From CAVTWS01 sp964390555 (lineage in GTDB: Bacteria; Actinomycetota; Acidimicrobiia; Acidimicrobiales; SHLQ01), in assembly GCA_964390555.1 (NCBI GenBank), contig CAYMJU010000032.1, positions 62,001-126,000 of the forward strand: DNA of 64,000 nt. The letters are read 5' to 3'. The translations under genes were made by a program, and so were the position numbers. The notes beneath the pieces are model-generated. The model made no database searches, was not told where the DNA came from, and saw nothing but the letters and a program-made list of their open reading frames with translations. Position 1 is the first letter of the stretch; each line of letters opens with the position of its first letter. Shown piece after piece: positions 51,633 through 60,308 of the stretch.

Positions 51633-53000
51633 ATGGGAAACGTCGATCGCGTCGACATGATCGACATGATCGTCGCTGCCACCGATCCGGCGGGCTCGCC
51701 ATGGTCGATGCTGTTCGCCTTTGGTGGCGGGATCGCAGCGGTGCTGGCGCTCCTCGGCTGGTACGTCACGCGGGCCCGGTCGCGCACCGTAGGTGACCTG
51801 CCGACGAGCAGCGTGCGAAGCGTCGGCGTGGGCGTTCACGAGGTCGTCGGACGCGCCGTTGGCGATCTGTGGGAGACCAGCCCCTACGGCGGCGTCGAGT
51901 GCGTGTGGTGGCGAACGACCGTCCAAGTCCGCGAGAGCGAAGGTGGATGGAAGACCCAGTCGACCAGGGTCGGCGGTCCGGGCTTCTTCGAGGTCGACGA
52001 CGACACCGGGCGCGTGCCGGTGTGGCCCCGAAACGCCGAGGTCACCGGCACACGGACCTACGAGGGCCCCGAGATCGACGGTCGCGGCGAGCGGCTTCCG
52101 TCGTGGTACCAGCCGCTCCCGATCGCCAACCGCCGCGAGTCGAGGGTCCTGGAGGAGGTCATCCCCCACGGCGAGCCGGTCTATGTCATAGGCGTTGCCC
52201 GGCTCCCGGCCAACGGGCTGCGCCCCGAGCTGGGCGCCGACCCGACGGGTCAGACCCCGTTCATCATCCACGTGGGTGGCGAGGCCGCGGTGGTGAGGGA
52301 CTTGCGGGCCCTTGTTCAGATGCTGTTCGGCATCGCCTTGATCGCCGGCGCGGCGGCGGGCTTCGCGTTCGACAACGACGGGCTATTGGCCCGGGAGCCG
52401 GTGCCGTGGAACGAGGCGTCGTGGACCGGCGCGATCGTCGGCGGTGCGGCAGTGCTCGCAGCCATGGGCACGATCTCGGTCGCGTTCACCTACAACGCCC
52501 TCGTGTTGCTGCGCAACCGGGCCCAGGCCGCGTGGGGGTTGATCGATGTCGAGCACAAGCGCCGACGCGACCTGATCCCCCCGCTCGCCACCGCAGCCGC
52601 CGAGCACCGGGACCACGAGCGGGGGGTGCAGGCCCTCATCGCCGAGCTGCGGGGGCTCGTCGAGCGGCCGATCGACGCCGCGCCGTCGGGTGAATCGGTC
52701 ACCGACACCGGGAGGTTGGTCGCCGCCGAATCACGCGTGATAGCGGCACTGGGAGCGCGGGCCGAGGCCCACCCGTCGCTCACCGCCGATGCAATCTTCG
52801 ACACCTTGAGACAACAGCTCGTCGACACCGAGGAGCGGATCGCGCTCGCCCGCGGCTTCTACAACGACAGCGTTCAGACGCTTCGAGACCGAGCCGGCGC
52901 GTTTCCGGCGTCGCTGATCGGCCGCCTGTTCCGCCTGGTTCTCGACACCGAGTTCAGCGATCAGAAAGAACCGAGCACGGCAGCCGCTTCACCCCATTGA
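51633..53000 (+). CDS. Fusion of a GIDE-like membrane domain and a LemA domain
   Basis: A 455-residue protein. N-terminal helix PWSMLFAFGGGIAAVLALLG (about 24-43), then a GIDE-like region (about 55-210) with YGGVECVWWRTTVQVRE; two more helices (about 225-245 and 265-285), then a LemA domain (about 290-450: YNALVLLRNRAQAAWGLIDV, ARGFYNDSVQTLRDR). Normal LemA proteins are about 190 residues; here the LemA part is carried by an E3-ligase-like GIDE module with no RING. Likely membrane stress/quality control. Last 47 nt overlap the convergent P450. First ATG used; another lies nine codons in. Confidence 0.85.
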   Translation: MGNVDRVDMIDMIVAATDPAGSPWSMLFAFGGGIAAVLALLGWYVTRARSRTVGDLPTSSVRSVGVGVHEVVGRAVGDLWETSPYGGVECVWWRTTVQVRESEGGWKTQSTRVGGPGFFEVDDDTGRVPVWPRNAEVTGTRTYEGPEIDGRGERLPSWYQPLPIANRRESRVLEEVIPHGEPVYVIGVARLPANGLRPELGADPTGQTPFIIHVGGEAAVVRDLRALVQMLFGIALIAGAAAGFAFDNDGLLAREPVPWNEASWTGAIVGGAAVLAAMGTISVAFTYNALVLLRNRAQAAWGLIDVEHKRRRDLIPPLATAAAEHRDHERGVQALIAELRGLVERPIDAAPSGESVTDTGRLVAAESRVIAALGARAEAHPSLTADAIFDTLRQQLVDTEERIALARGFYNDSVQTLRDRAGAFPASLIGRLFRLVLDTEFSDQKEPSTAAASPH

Positions 53001-54222
53001 TGAAGCTCGACCGCAGCCGCGCCGGCTCGCCGGTCGCGACCAGCCCCGGAGCCTTGTGCAAGAGCTCGCGGTAGATCACCCCGATCTCGCGACGAGCCAG
53101 GTGCGCGCCCAGGCAGTAGTGGGGACCCGGCCCACCGAAGCCGACGTGATGGTTTGGTGAACGGCGCACGTCGAAATCGAACGGTCGATCGAACACCGCC
53201 TCGTCGCGGTTGGCCGACGGGTAGAACAAGACGACCTTGTCGCCGGCGCGGAACTCGTGGTCTCCCAGCCGGGCGCCGTCGACGGTCACCGTACGCCGGA
53301 AGTGGATCACCGGTGACGCCATGCGCACGATCTCCTCGACCGCGGTGGGCGTGACGCCCTCGATGTCGTTGCGCCAGATCTCGCGCTGGTCGGGGTTCTC
53401 GGTCAGATAGACGAGCCCCCAGCTGATGGCGTTGCGGGTCGTCTCGTTGCCGGCCGCGCAAAGGAGCACGAAGAACGAAGCCAGCTCCTCGTGGGTCAGG
53501 CTCTCACCGTCGATCTCGGCGTTCACGAGCGCGGTGGTGAGGTCATCGTGATCCTCGTTGCCTCGGCGAGCGGCCGCCACCTCGTACATCAGCGCCGCGA
53601 GGTCTCCGCCGGCCTGGAGGAACGAACCGAGCAGGTCGGCGTCTTCGGGGATCAGCTCGGGGTCGCCCTGGCTCAAGATGATGTTGCTCTTCTCGAGCAC
53701 CATCTTCCGCTGGCTCTGCGGTATGCCCATCATGTCGCAGATGATCTCGAGCGGGAACGGCGCCGCGACCTCGGCCACGAAGTCGCCTTCGCCGATCTCG
53801 ACGAACCGGTCGACGACCGCTGTCGCCACTCGCCCGACGTTGTCCTCGATCTTCTTCAGCATCCGGGGCGTGAATCCCGACGACACGATCTTCCGCAGCC
53901 GGGCGTGGCGCGGGTCGTCCATGTTGATCATCGACCCGAAGAACTCGTTGAACTCCGGTGGCAGGTCCAAGACGTTGGTGCCCTTGCCACTGCAGAACAG
54001 GTGCGGGTTCTTCGACGCCTCGATGATGTCGTCGTAGCGGGTGATGGCGTAGTAGCCGGGTCCCCGCGTGATGCCCTCGACCTCGGTCTCGGTGAAGAAG
54101 GCGATGGGACGCTCGCGGCGCAGCGTCGCGAAGGCGGCCTCTCGCTCGGCGACCGGTCGGGTCCAGAACCCCTCTACGTCGGACAGGTGGATCTCGTCGA
54201 GCGGAACGGTCACGTCGGTCAC
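52954..54222 (-). CDS. Cytochrome P450 (CYP125/CYP142-like)
   Basis: A 422-residue P450. The signature set is intact: AGNETTRNAI (I-helix), EEIVRMASPVIHFRRT (K-helix ExxR), FGGPGPHYCLGAHLARRE (heme Cys). INMDDPRHARLRKIVSSGFTPRM resembles steroid C26/C27-hydroxylase P450s. It is paralogous to the one at 7-8 kb (same AGNETTRN and HFRRT segments). GTG start with TAGTGT 7 nt upstream. Likely oxidises the side chain of sterols or other isoprenoids. Confidence 0.95.
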   Translation of the reverse strand: MTDVTVPLDEIHLSDVEGFWTRPVAEREAAFATLRRERPIAFFTETEVEGITRGPGYYAITRYDDIIEASKNPHLFCSGKGTNVLDLPPEFNEFFGSMINMDDPRHARLRKIVSSGFTPRMLKKIEDNVGRVATAVVDRFVEIGEGDFVAEVAAPFPLEIICDMMGIPQSQRKMVLEKSNIILSQGDPELIPEDADLLGSFLQAGGDLAALMYEVAAARRGNEDHDDLTTALVNAEIDGESLTHEELASFFVLLCAAGNETTRNAISWGLVYLTENPDQREIWRNDIEGVTPTAVEEIVRMASPVIHFRRTVTVDGARLGDHEFRAGDKVVLFYPSANRDEAVFDRPFDFDVRRSPNHHVGFGGPGPHYCLGAHLARREIGVIYRELLHKAPGLVATGEPARLRSSFINGVKRLPCSVLSDR

Positions 54223-54229
54223 GACGCCG

Positions 54230-54235
54230 ACACTA
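54230..54235 (-). promoter_or_regulatory. Candidate leaderless -10 (TAGTGT) for the second P450
   Basis: On the coding strand TAGTGT ends 7 nt before the GTG. Confidence 0.45.
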
Positions 54236-54328
54236 CCGGCTGGTAATCACGTGAGGCGCAGCCCTCGGTTGGAATGCTCGGAAGGCGCGCGGATACGGGA
54301 AGTTGTCGCGACCGAACGGGCTGGACGG

Positions 54329-54560
54329 TCACCCATTGGCGCGGCTTCCAAGCGCGGATCGAATGCGTTGACGCGCCCCGACCGACTCGGCAACCGGTAC
54401 GAGACGGCTGGCCTTGCCCAACCCGCGGGCGGGCATGTTGCCGTAGATGGCTTCGTACTCGCCGTCGCGCACCAAGAACGTCTCGTGCCAGATTCCGGTG
54501 CGGGTGCTCGACCGGACCCGTCTCCAGTAGTTCCGCCACGCCTCCAGGTGCGGGTCGTCT
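54329..54560 (-). pseudogene. 5'-truncated DUF4188-family fragment
   Basis: Between the phosphotriesterase stop and the P450, the minus strand carries about 77 codons that read as the C-terminal end of a DUF4188 (monooxygenase-like) protein: DDPHLEAWRNYWRRVR, then GIWHETFLVRDGEYEAIYGN, MPARGLGKASRLVP. The frame has no usable start; family members are about 150 residues and begin upstream, where the phosphotriesterase gene now lies. So this is a remnant of a gene cut by a deletion or insertion. It fills what would otherwise be a 340-nt gap. Confidence 0.75.
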
Positions 54561-55559
54561 TTAGACCTCTGCTGTCAGCGCCGGGAGGGGGTGACCGTCG
54601 AAGAAGCGGCGGGGGTTGGCGACCACGAGAGCCTCGATGGCGTCGTCGGCGACGCCCTCGTCGCGAAGCATCGGGATGATCCGGCGCTCGAAGTGGGTGG
54701 GGTGCCACGTGGCGTCGGGGCGCTCGTAGAAGTCCGGCGGCATGAGCGCCCGGCCCTGCCAGCACCACACGGTGTCGTGGGACACGACGACCCGGTCACC
54801 GGCCCCGGCGTCGATCACCCGCTTCAGGGACCGCACCCGCTCGATGTCGGGGTTGAGCGCTTCGATGCCGAACCGATCGAAGCCCAGGTACGACCCGGCC
54901 GCGGCGATGGCTCGGTGGTAGGCGCTGTCGTTCGTGCCACATGAGTGCCCGATGATGATGCGATGCGGCGCCACGCCGGCCGCCACGAGCCGCGACTGCT
55001 GCACGTCGCCCACGGTGCCGAGATCGGTGTGGGTCATGATAGGTGCGCCGGTGGCGACGGCCGTCTGGGCGGCGGCGTCGAACACGTCGCCCTCGTAGCT
55101 CGTCATGACCCGGGGTCCGGTGGCGAGCTTGATGATCCCGGCCTTCACGCCCGTCGACCCGATGCCATCGGTCAGCTCGGCGGTGAACAGCTCGGCCATG
55201 GCCGGCACCGGGCTCCCCCGGTGGCGTAGGAAGTTCCAGTACGGCGTGCCGCCCTCCTCCTCCTTGTAGAGGCCGGTGGCGCAGACGATGTTGAAGCCGG
55301 TGCGCTCGGCGACCTCGACCATCAACTCGACGTCGCGGCCGAGGTCGTTGGGGCACGGGTCGACCATCGACGAGTACCCGAGGGACTGGAGCTCGGCGAC
55401 GCGGTCGACACACCGCTCGACCAGATCGGTGCGTACCGGCGCGCTGACGGTCGTGTCTGCCTGCCAACCCGGGTAGCCGATAAGCAGGTGCTCGTGCATC
55501 AGCGTGCGCCCGAGCGCCGCGGTGTCGATCGGTCCGCGGACGGTGGTGACGGTCGCCAT
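54561..55559 (-). CDS. Phosphotriesterase-like (PTE/PLL) metal-dependent hydrolase
   Basis: A 332-residue TIM-barrel amidohydrolase. Metal ligands can be followed in order: His-x-His in LMHEHLLIGYPG (about 23), the carbamylated-type Lys in VKAGIIKLATG (about 138), His in MTHTDLGT (about 170), His in IGHSCGTND (about 198) and the catalytic Asp in VVSHDTVWCW (about 258). Members hydrolyse lactones or phosphotriesters. ATG used at MATVTTVRGP. A DUF4188 remnant follows. Confidence 0.9.
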   Translation of the reverse strand: MATVTTVRGPIDTAALGRTLMHEHLLIGYPGWQADTTVSAPVRTDLVERCVDRVAELQSLGYSSMVDPCPNDLGRDVELMVEVAERTGFNIVCATGLYKEEEGGTPYWNFLRHRGSPVPAMAELFTAELTDGIGSTGVKAGIIKLATGPRVMTSYEGDVFDAAAQTAVATGAPIMTHTDLGTVGDVQQSRLVAAGVAPHRIIIGHSCGTNDSAYHRAIAAAGSYLGFDRFGIEALNPDIERVRSLKRVIDAGAGDRVVVSHDTVWCWQGRALMPPDFYERPDATWHPTHFERRIIPMLRDEGVADDAIEALVVANPRRFFDGHPLPALTAEV

Positions 55560-55599
55560 GGGGCCCAGTTCAGCGGGGAGCACGGCTCCCGGTCAACTT

Positions 55600-56100
55600 T
55601 CAGCCGAGCGCGGCGAGGGCGGCGTCGTAGTCGGGCTCCTGGGAGATCTCCGGAACCAGCTCGGTGTACACCACCGTCCCGGATCCGTCGATGACCACGA
55701 CCGACCGCGAGGCCAGGCCGGCGAGCCTGCCGTCGAGGAGCCGGACGCCGTAGTCGTCGAGGAACGACGGGTTGCGGAACGTCGATGCCGTCGTGACGTT
55801 CTCGATGCCCTCGGCGCCGCAGAACCGGCCGGACGCGAAGGGCAGGTCGGCGGACACGCACAGCACCGTGGCGCCATCGAGCCCGGCGGCGCGCTCGTTG
55901 AACGTGCGCACCGTCGTGGCACACAGCGCGGTGTCGATGCTCGGGAAGATGTTGAGAACCACCTTCTGGCCGGCAAGGTCCTCGAGCGCAACCGTGCTCA
56001 TATCGCTCTTGACGAGCGAGAACGCGGGAGCCTTGGAGCCCACCGCGGGCAGCTCACCGCTGGTGTTGAGGGGGTTGCCGCGAAGAGTGACCTGGGCCAT
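55600..56100 (-). CDS. tpx: Thiol peroxidase (Tpx-type peroxiredoxin)
   Basis: A 166-residue atypical 2-Cys peroxiredoxin. FPSIDTALCATTVRTFN contains the peroxidatic Cys (about 60), and DLPFASGRFCGAEG the resolving Cys (about 94), the usual Tpx spacing. It reduces peroxides with thioredoxin. ATG with GGAG nine nt upstream. It is divergent from the aldo/keto reductase and lies 40 nt upstream of the phosphotriesterase-like gene on the same strand. Both Cys are coded by Cys codons, so this is not a Sec form. Confidence 0.95.
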   Translation of the reverse strand: MAQVTLRGNPLNTSGELPAVGSKAPAFSLVKSDMSTVALEDLAGQKVVLNIFPSIDTALCATTVRTFNERAAGLDGATVLCVSADLPFASGRFCGAEGIENVTTASTFRNPSFLDDYGVRLLDGRLAGLASRSVVVIDGSGTVVYTELVPEISQEPDYDAALAALG

Positions 56101-56182
56101 GTTCCGATTCTCCATCGTCGAAGGGGTGGCGACGGTTCTATCCGGCCCGCGGCTCGTTCACACCGGTTCGCGGCTATCCCAC

Positions 56183-56188
56183 TACGGT
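56183..56188 (+). promoter_or_regulatory. Candidate leaderless -10 (TACGGT) for aldo/keto reductase
   Basis: TACGGT ends 6 nt before the ATG. Confidence 0.45.
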
Positions 56189-56194
56189 GGCGCG

Positions 56195-57229
56195 ATGGAG
56201 TTCCGACCGTTCGGCCACACGGGAGTGACGGTCAGCAAGCTGTGCCTGGGAGCCATGATGTTCGGCCCCGGCGCCAACGAGGACGTCGATGAGTGCGTCG
56301 GGATGATCCACCGGTCCCTCGACGCCGGGATCAACATGATCGACACCGCCGACGGCTACTCCCGCGGTCGGTCCGAGGAGATCGTGGGCCAGGCGTTGGC
56401 TGGGCGCCGAGACGACGTGATCGTGTGCACCAAGGTGTTCTTCCCGATGAGCGACGACCTCAACCACCGGGGCGGATCGCGTCGCTGGATCGTGCGCGAG
56501 GTCGAGGCCAGCCTGCTCCGGCTGAACACCGACTGGATCGACGTCTACCAACTACACCGCACCGACCCGGCGACCGATCTCGACGAGTCGCTCGGCGCGA
56601 TGAGCGATCTGGTCCGCGCCGGCAAGGTCCGCATGGTCGGCATGTCGGCGACCACCCCCGACACCGTGATGGAAGCCCACTGGATCGCCCAGACGCGAGG
56701 GCTGTCGCGAGTGCGATCCGAGCAGGCGCTGTACAACATCTTCGCCCGCGGTCTCGAGGATCGGATCTTGCCCCTCGCCCAGCGGTTCGGCATCGGCGTG
56801 ATGATCTATGGCTCGCTCAACGGGGGTTGGCTCACCGGGAAGTACGTCCGCGGCGTCGACTATCCGGCAGGATCTCGGGCCACCCGCAACGCGTTGTTCC
56901 GGGTCCGCTTCGATCCCGAACGCGCCGGGGTGCAGCGAAAGTTCGACCTGCTCGACGACCTGCGTGAGATCGCCGCCGACGCCGGCATGCCTCTCAGTCA
57001 TCTGGCGTATGGGTTCGCGGCCGAGCACCCCGGTGTGAGCACCGTCATCATCGGCCCCCGCACACCCGAGCAACTCGACGACGCACTCGCGGCCGCTGAC
57101 GTGCGCCTGAGCCCCGATGTGCTGGACCGCATCGACCAGCTCGCCGCGCCCGGGACCGACGTGGACCGATCCGACGTCATGCGTGCCGAACCGCACCTCG
57201 ACCCAGCCTCTCGGCGTCGCCCGCGTTGA
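56195..57229 (+). CDS. Aldo/keto reductase
   Basis: A 344-residue NADPH-dependent AKR. MEFRPFGHTGVTVSKLCLGA starts it; catalytic Asp/Tyr in MIDTADGYSRGRSEE (about 49), Lys in VIVCTKVFF (about 79), His in VYQLHRTDP (about 119), and cofactor segment VIIGPRTPEQLDDAL near the C-terminus. Substrate unknown. Its stop overlaps the start of the thioesterase (TTGA), so they are coupled. Confidence 0.93.
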   Translation: MEFRPFGHTGVTVSKLCLGAMMFGPGANEDVDECVGMIHRSLDAGINMIDTADGYSRGRSEEIVGQALAGRRDDVIVCTKVFFPMSDDLNHRGGSRRWIVREVEASLLRLNTDWIDVYQLHRTDPATDLDESLGAMSDLVRAGKVRMVGMSATTPDTVMEAHWIAQTRGLSRVRSEQALYNIFARGLEDRILPLAQRFGIGVMIYGSLNGGWLTGKYVRGVDYPAGSRATRNALFRVRFDPERAGVQRKFDLLDDLREIAADAGMPLSHLAYGFAAEHPGVSTVIIGPRTPEQLDDALAAADVRLSPDVLDRIDQLAAPGTDVDRSDVMRAEPHLDPASRRRPR

Positions 57230-58029
57230 CCGCGCGCGAGCCCACGTTTCGCGAGCTCATGGCGCTCGAGCCGCACGGTCCCGACACGTTCGTCGGTGTC
57301 AGCTCGACGACGCCCTGGGGGCGGGTCTACGGAGGCCAGGTCGTCGCCCAGGCCCTTCGCGCCGCGGCCGCGACCGTTGATCCCGATTTCGGCGTCCACT
57401 CACTCCACGCCTACTTCATCCGGGGCGGCGACCTCAGCGAGCCAATTCGTTTCGAGGTCGACCGTTTGCGCAACGGTCGGTCGTTCGTGACCCGCCAGAT
57501 CGTGGCCCGCCAGTCGACCGGCGCCATCTTGAACCTGTCGGCGTCGTTCCAGGTGGCCGAAGCCGAGGTCGACCGCCAAGTACCCGATCCGCCTTCACCG
57601 ATCGCGTCGCCCGACGAGTGCACCGAGCGCGACACGTGGAGCCCGATCCTCGACATCCGGCGCACGCCGGAGTCGTCGCCCGGTCACTCGATCACCTGGC
57701 TCCGCCTGGCCGAGGAGATCGGCGACGACCCGACCCTTCAGTCGTGCGGATTCGCCTACCTGTCCGACGACACGCCGATGAGTGCGTCGCGCACGTTGCA
57801 CCCGGCGCACCGACCGAAGGACTTCGACGCGTTCATCGACGCCAGCCTCGATCACTCGATCTGGTTCCATCGCCCGGTTCGGGCCGACGACTGGCAGCTT
57901 CACGAGTTCGACGGCTACGGACTGATCGGCGGTCGCGGGCTGTCCATCGGCCGCGTATTCGACCCGTCCGGCGTGCACGTCGCGACCGTCGCGCAAGAGG
58001 TCCTGCTGCGGGTGAACACCCGGCGGTGA
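57226..58029 (+). CDS. tesB: Acyl-CoA thioesterase II (TesB family)
   Basis: A 267-residue double hot-dog thioesterase. N-terminal GRVYGGQVVAQALRAAA (about 32-48), HSLHAYFIRGGDLSEPI (about 63) and the C-terminal catalytic Asp region LDHSIWFHRPVRADDWQLHE (about 206-225) are typical. It splits acyl-CoA to free acid and CoA. TTG start overlaps the AKR stop by 4 nt, which fixes the start. The M20 gene begins 30 nt later, after a 26-bp tandem duplication. Confidence 0.93.
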   Translation: MTAREPTFRELMALEPHGPDTFVGVSSTTPWGRVYGGQVVAQALRAAAATVDPDFGVHSLHAYFIRGGDLSEPIRFEVDRLRNGRSFVTRQIVARQSTGAILNLSASFQVAEAEVDRQVPDPPSPIASPDECTERDTWSPILDIRRTPESSPGHSITWLRLAEEIGDDPTLQSCGFAYLSDDTPMSASRTLHPAHRPKDFDAFIDASLDHSIWFHRPVRADDWQLHEFDGYGLIGGRGLSIGRVFDPSGVHVATVAQEVLLRVNTRR

Positions 58030-58078
58030 CAAGATGGGCGCCATGCCCACGATGACAAGATGGGCGCCATGCCCACGA
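58027..58078. repeat. Perfect 26-bp tandem duplication spanning the M20 amidohydrolase start
   Basis: Unit 58027-58052 is repeated exactly at 58053-58078. It begins in the tesB stop codon region and carries the candidate start codons of the following gene. Because 26 is not a multiple of three, the first copy's ATG opens a 15-codon frame ending at the TGA at 58078. Confidence 0.95.
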
Positions 58079-59253
58079 TGACCGACCTGCTCGCCGCGGC
58101 CGAGCACATTCAGCCCGAAGTCGTCGCGCTACGCCGTGACATCCACGCGCACCCCGAGCTCGGACTCGACAACCCGCGGACCCAGCGGGCGATACTCGAC
58201 GCCCTCGACGGTTTGGGCCTCGACATCTCCCTCGGCGCCGGACTCACCTCGGTGGTCGCCGAGCTCGACACCGGTCGCCCCGGCCCGACGGTGCTGCTTC
58301 GGGCCGACACCGACGCGTTGCCCATGCCGGAGGACACCGACGAGGCGTTCCGGTCGACCGTCGACGGTGCCGCCCACGCGTGCGGCCACGACGGTCACAC
58401 GGCGATGCTGGCCGGCGCGGCGCGACTGCTGGCCGGGCACCGCGGCGAGTTCACGGGCCGGGTCCGGTTCATGTTCCAGCCCGGTGAGGAAGGGGCGGGT
58501 GGCGCCCGGCTGATGGTCGACCAGGGCGTGCTCGCGGGCGTCGACCGGGCCTTCGCCATCCACGTCACACCGAACATCCCTGCGGGCTGGGTGTCGACCA
58601 AGGCCGGTCCGATCATGGCGTCGGCCGACGATCTGGCGGTCACCGTCACCGGAAAGGGGGGCCACGCCTCGACCCCGCATTTCTGCGTCGACCCGATCCC
58701 GCCGATGTGCGCCATGGTCGGCGCGTTCCAGACGATGATCACCCGTGAGCTCGACGCGTTTCAGCCAGCCCTCGTGTCGATCACCCACATCGAAGCCGGG
58801 ACGACGAACAACGTCATTCCCGAGTCGGCCTGGTTCGAGGGCACGATCCGCGCGGTGTCCGAGTGGAGTCGCTTGCGGGTCCACGAGAGCATCCCCCGGG
58901 TCGCAGCGTCGATCGCCGCCGCCCACAACTGCACCGTCGACGTGCAGATCCAACACGGCTACCCGGTCACGGTCAACGACCCCCACCAGTGTTCGCTGGT
59001 CGGCACCACCGCCCGGGGGCTACTCGGCGACGACCGGTTCTTCGAGCTACCGCACCCGGTCATGGGCGCCGAGGACTTCAGCTACGTGCTCCAGGGCGTG
59101 CCCGGCTGCATGGCATTGCTCGGCGTGTGCCCCGCCGACATCGAGAACTCGCTCACCGCGCCCCCGTGTCACTCCAACCGCATGCGCTTGAACGAGGACG
59201 CCCTCGCCACCGGCGTCGCTCTCCACCTCGCCATGGTGATGCCGTCAGGCTGA
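58060..59253 (+). CDS. M20 family amidohydrolase (hippurate hydrolase/IAA-amino acid hydrolase type)
   Basis: A 397-residue metallopeptidase-like amidohydrolase. LRRDIHAHPELGLDN near 25, LRADTDALPM (about 85), HACGHDGHTAMLAGAA (about 105) and FMFQPGEEGAGGARLMVDQG (about 140) give the metal-binding Cys/His/Glu set; HVTPNIPAGWVSTKAGPIM and C-terminal MGAEDFSYVLQGVPG (about 334) are typical. It cleaves N-acylated amino acids. ATGs at residues 1, 4 and 7 are all possible starts; the first in-frame one is used. Confidence 0.93.
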   Translation: MGAMPTMTDLLAAAEHIQPEVVALRRDIHAHPELGLDNPRTQRAILDALDGLGLDISLGAGLTSVVAELDTGRPGPTVLLRADTDALPMPEDTDEAFRSTVDGAAHACGHDGHTAMLAGAARLLAGHRGEFTGRVRFMFQPGEEGAGGARLMVDQGVLAGVDRAFAIHVTPNIPAGWVSTKAGPIMASADDLAVTVTGKGGHASTPHFCVDPIPPMCAMVGAFQTMITRELDAFQPALVSITHIEAGTTNNVIPESAWFEGTIRAVSEWSRLRVHESIPRVAASIAAAHNCTVDVQIQHGYPVTVNDPHQCSLVGTTARGLLGDDRFFELPHPVMGAEDFSYVLQGVPGCMALLGVCPADIENSLTAPPCHSNRMRLNEDALATGVALHLAMVMPSG

Positions 59254-60288
59254 CCCGTCGGTGACGCTGTCGGTCGCGATCGTGTCGAGGAGGGCCACGC
59301 CGAAGACGGCCAGGGCCACGCCGTAGACCGCTCCGCCGATGCCGTAGAGGTCGAAGCCGAGCAGGGCCACGATCACGAACACCGCCGGGCCGACCTCGAC
59401 GGTCATCCGGTCGACTCGCCGCCACACCACCACGGCGTCGACCACCTGGAGCGCGACGAACAGCGCAAGCACGAGCGCAGCAGTGCCGAAGGACTCGAAT
59501 CCGGCGGCAACGAGCAACATCGGCACCGAACCGAGGACGATCCCGATGATCGGCACCATGCTCACGATGCCGGCGATGATGCCGAGCACGAGCGCGCCGT
59601 CGAGCCCGAGGCCGCGGCTGAGCCCATAGGCGAGCGCCCCGACGACGACGCCCTCGGCTAGGGCGAAAAGGATGTAGTGGCGGGCGCGGCGCACCGCCGT
59701 CCACGCGATGCGGGCCCACCGCTGCCGGCGATCCTCGTCGGTGACGCGGCTCAGCGCCCCCCGGGCGTAGCGGGGCCCGTAGATGATGAAGAACAGCGTC
59801 AACACGCCGCACACCAGGTACGTGGGCACGCTGCCGGCGGTAGACACCAGCGCCTCGTCGGTCGACGCCACCCGGTCGTCCAGCGTGTCGACCACCCCCT
59901 GAACACGAGCGGACAGGTCGAGCTCGCGGGCCAAGTCCGACCGCGCCTCGAGCTCGGCCGCGGCCTGGGGGGCACTGCGGCGCAGCTGTTCGACCTCGTC
60001 GCGCACGTCGGACACCGCCCCTACCCACAACACGACGGCAAGCGCGAACACCCCGGCGATGGTGACGACCATGGCGATCGGACGCGGCACATAGCGATCG
60101 AGCCATTCGATGACCGGCTCGACGAGCACCGCCACGACCGCGCAGGCGACGGCCCACCCGATCGTGCGGTGAGCGGCGACGAACACGTTGGCCGCCACCA
60201 CGGCGGCGAGCACCGTGACCACCACCAACAGGAGCGGACCCAGCCCGATGTGGAGGGATCGCAACGGTGCACGATCGGCGGGCGGCAT
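59245..60288 (-). CDS. AI-2E family transporter (PerM-like)
   Basis: A 347-residue permease with about seven to eight hydrophobic helices. Features: LLLVVVTVLAAVVAANVFVA first, a central extracellular/cytosolic loop (about 105-165), YLVCGVLTLFFIIYGPRYARG (about 170), YGLSRGLGLDGALVLGIIAG (about 230) and IVALLGFDLYGIGGAVYGVA at the end. Function in export of AI-2 is not general for the family. ATG has TACAGT 6 nt upstream. Divergent from a second family member. Confidence 0.9.
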   Translation of the reverse strand: MPPADRAPLRSLHIGLGPLLLVVVTVLAAVVAANVFVAAHRTIGWAVACAVVAVLVEPVIEWLDRYVPRPIAMVVTIAGVFALAVVLWVGAVSDVRDEVEQLRRSAPQAAAELEARSDLARELDLSARVQGVVDTLDDRVASTDEALVSTAGSVPTYLVCGVLTLFFIIYGPRYARGALSRVTDEDRRQRWARIAWTAVRRARHYILFALAEGVVVGALAYGLSRGLGLDGALVLGIIAGIVSMVPIIGIVLGSVPMLLVAAGFESFGTAALVLALFVALQVVDAVVVWRRVDRMTVEVGPAVFVIVALLGFDLYGIGGAVYGVALAVFGVALLDTIATDSVTDGSA

Positions 60289-60291
60289 CCA

Positions 60292-60302
60292 CCTACTGTA
60301 GG
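60292..60302. promoter_or_regulatory. Shared palindrome CCTACTGTAGG between the divergent AI-2E genes
   Basis: An 11-nt perfect dyad in the 20-nt gap. Its minus-strand TACAGT ends 6 nt from one start codon, and its plus-strand TACTGT ends 9 nt from the other, so one symmetric element may serve both genes. Confidence 0.55.
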
Positions 60303-60308
60303 AACCCA

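Noticed and set aside
54247..54768. A 173-codon open frame over the phosphotriesterase end and the following gap
   Set aside because: It is frame-shifted against both the phosphotriesterase and the DUF4188 remnant and has an Arg/Pro-rich shadow composition.
55600..56100. Tpx as another selenoprotein
   Set aside because: Both redox positions are ordinary Cys codons.
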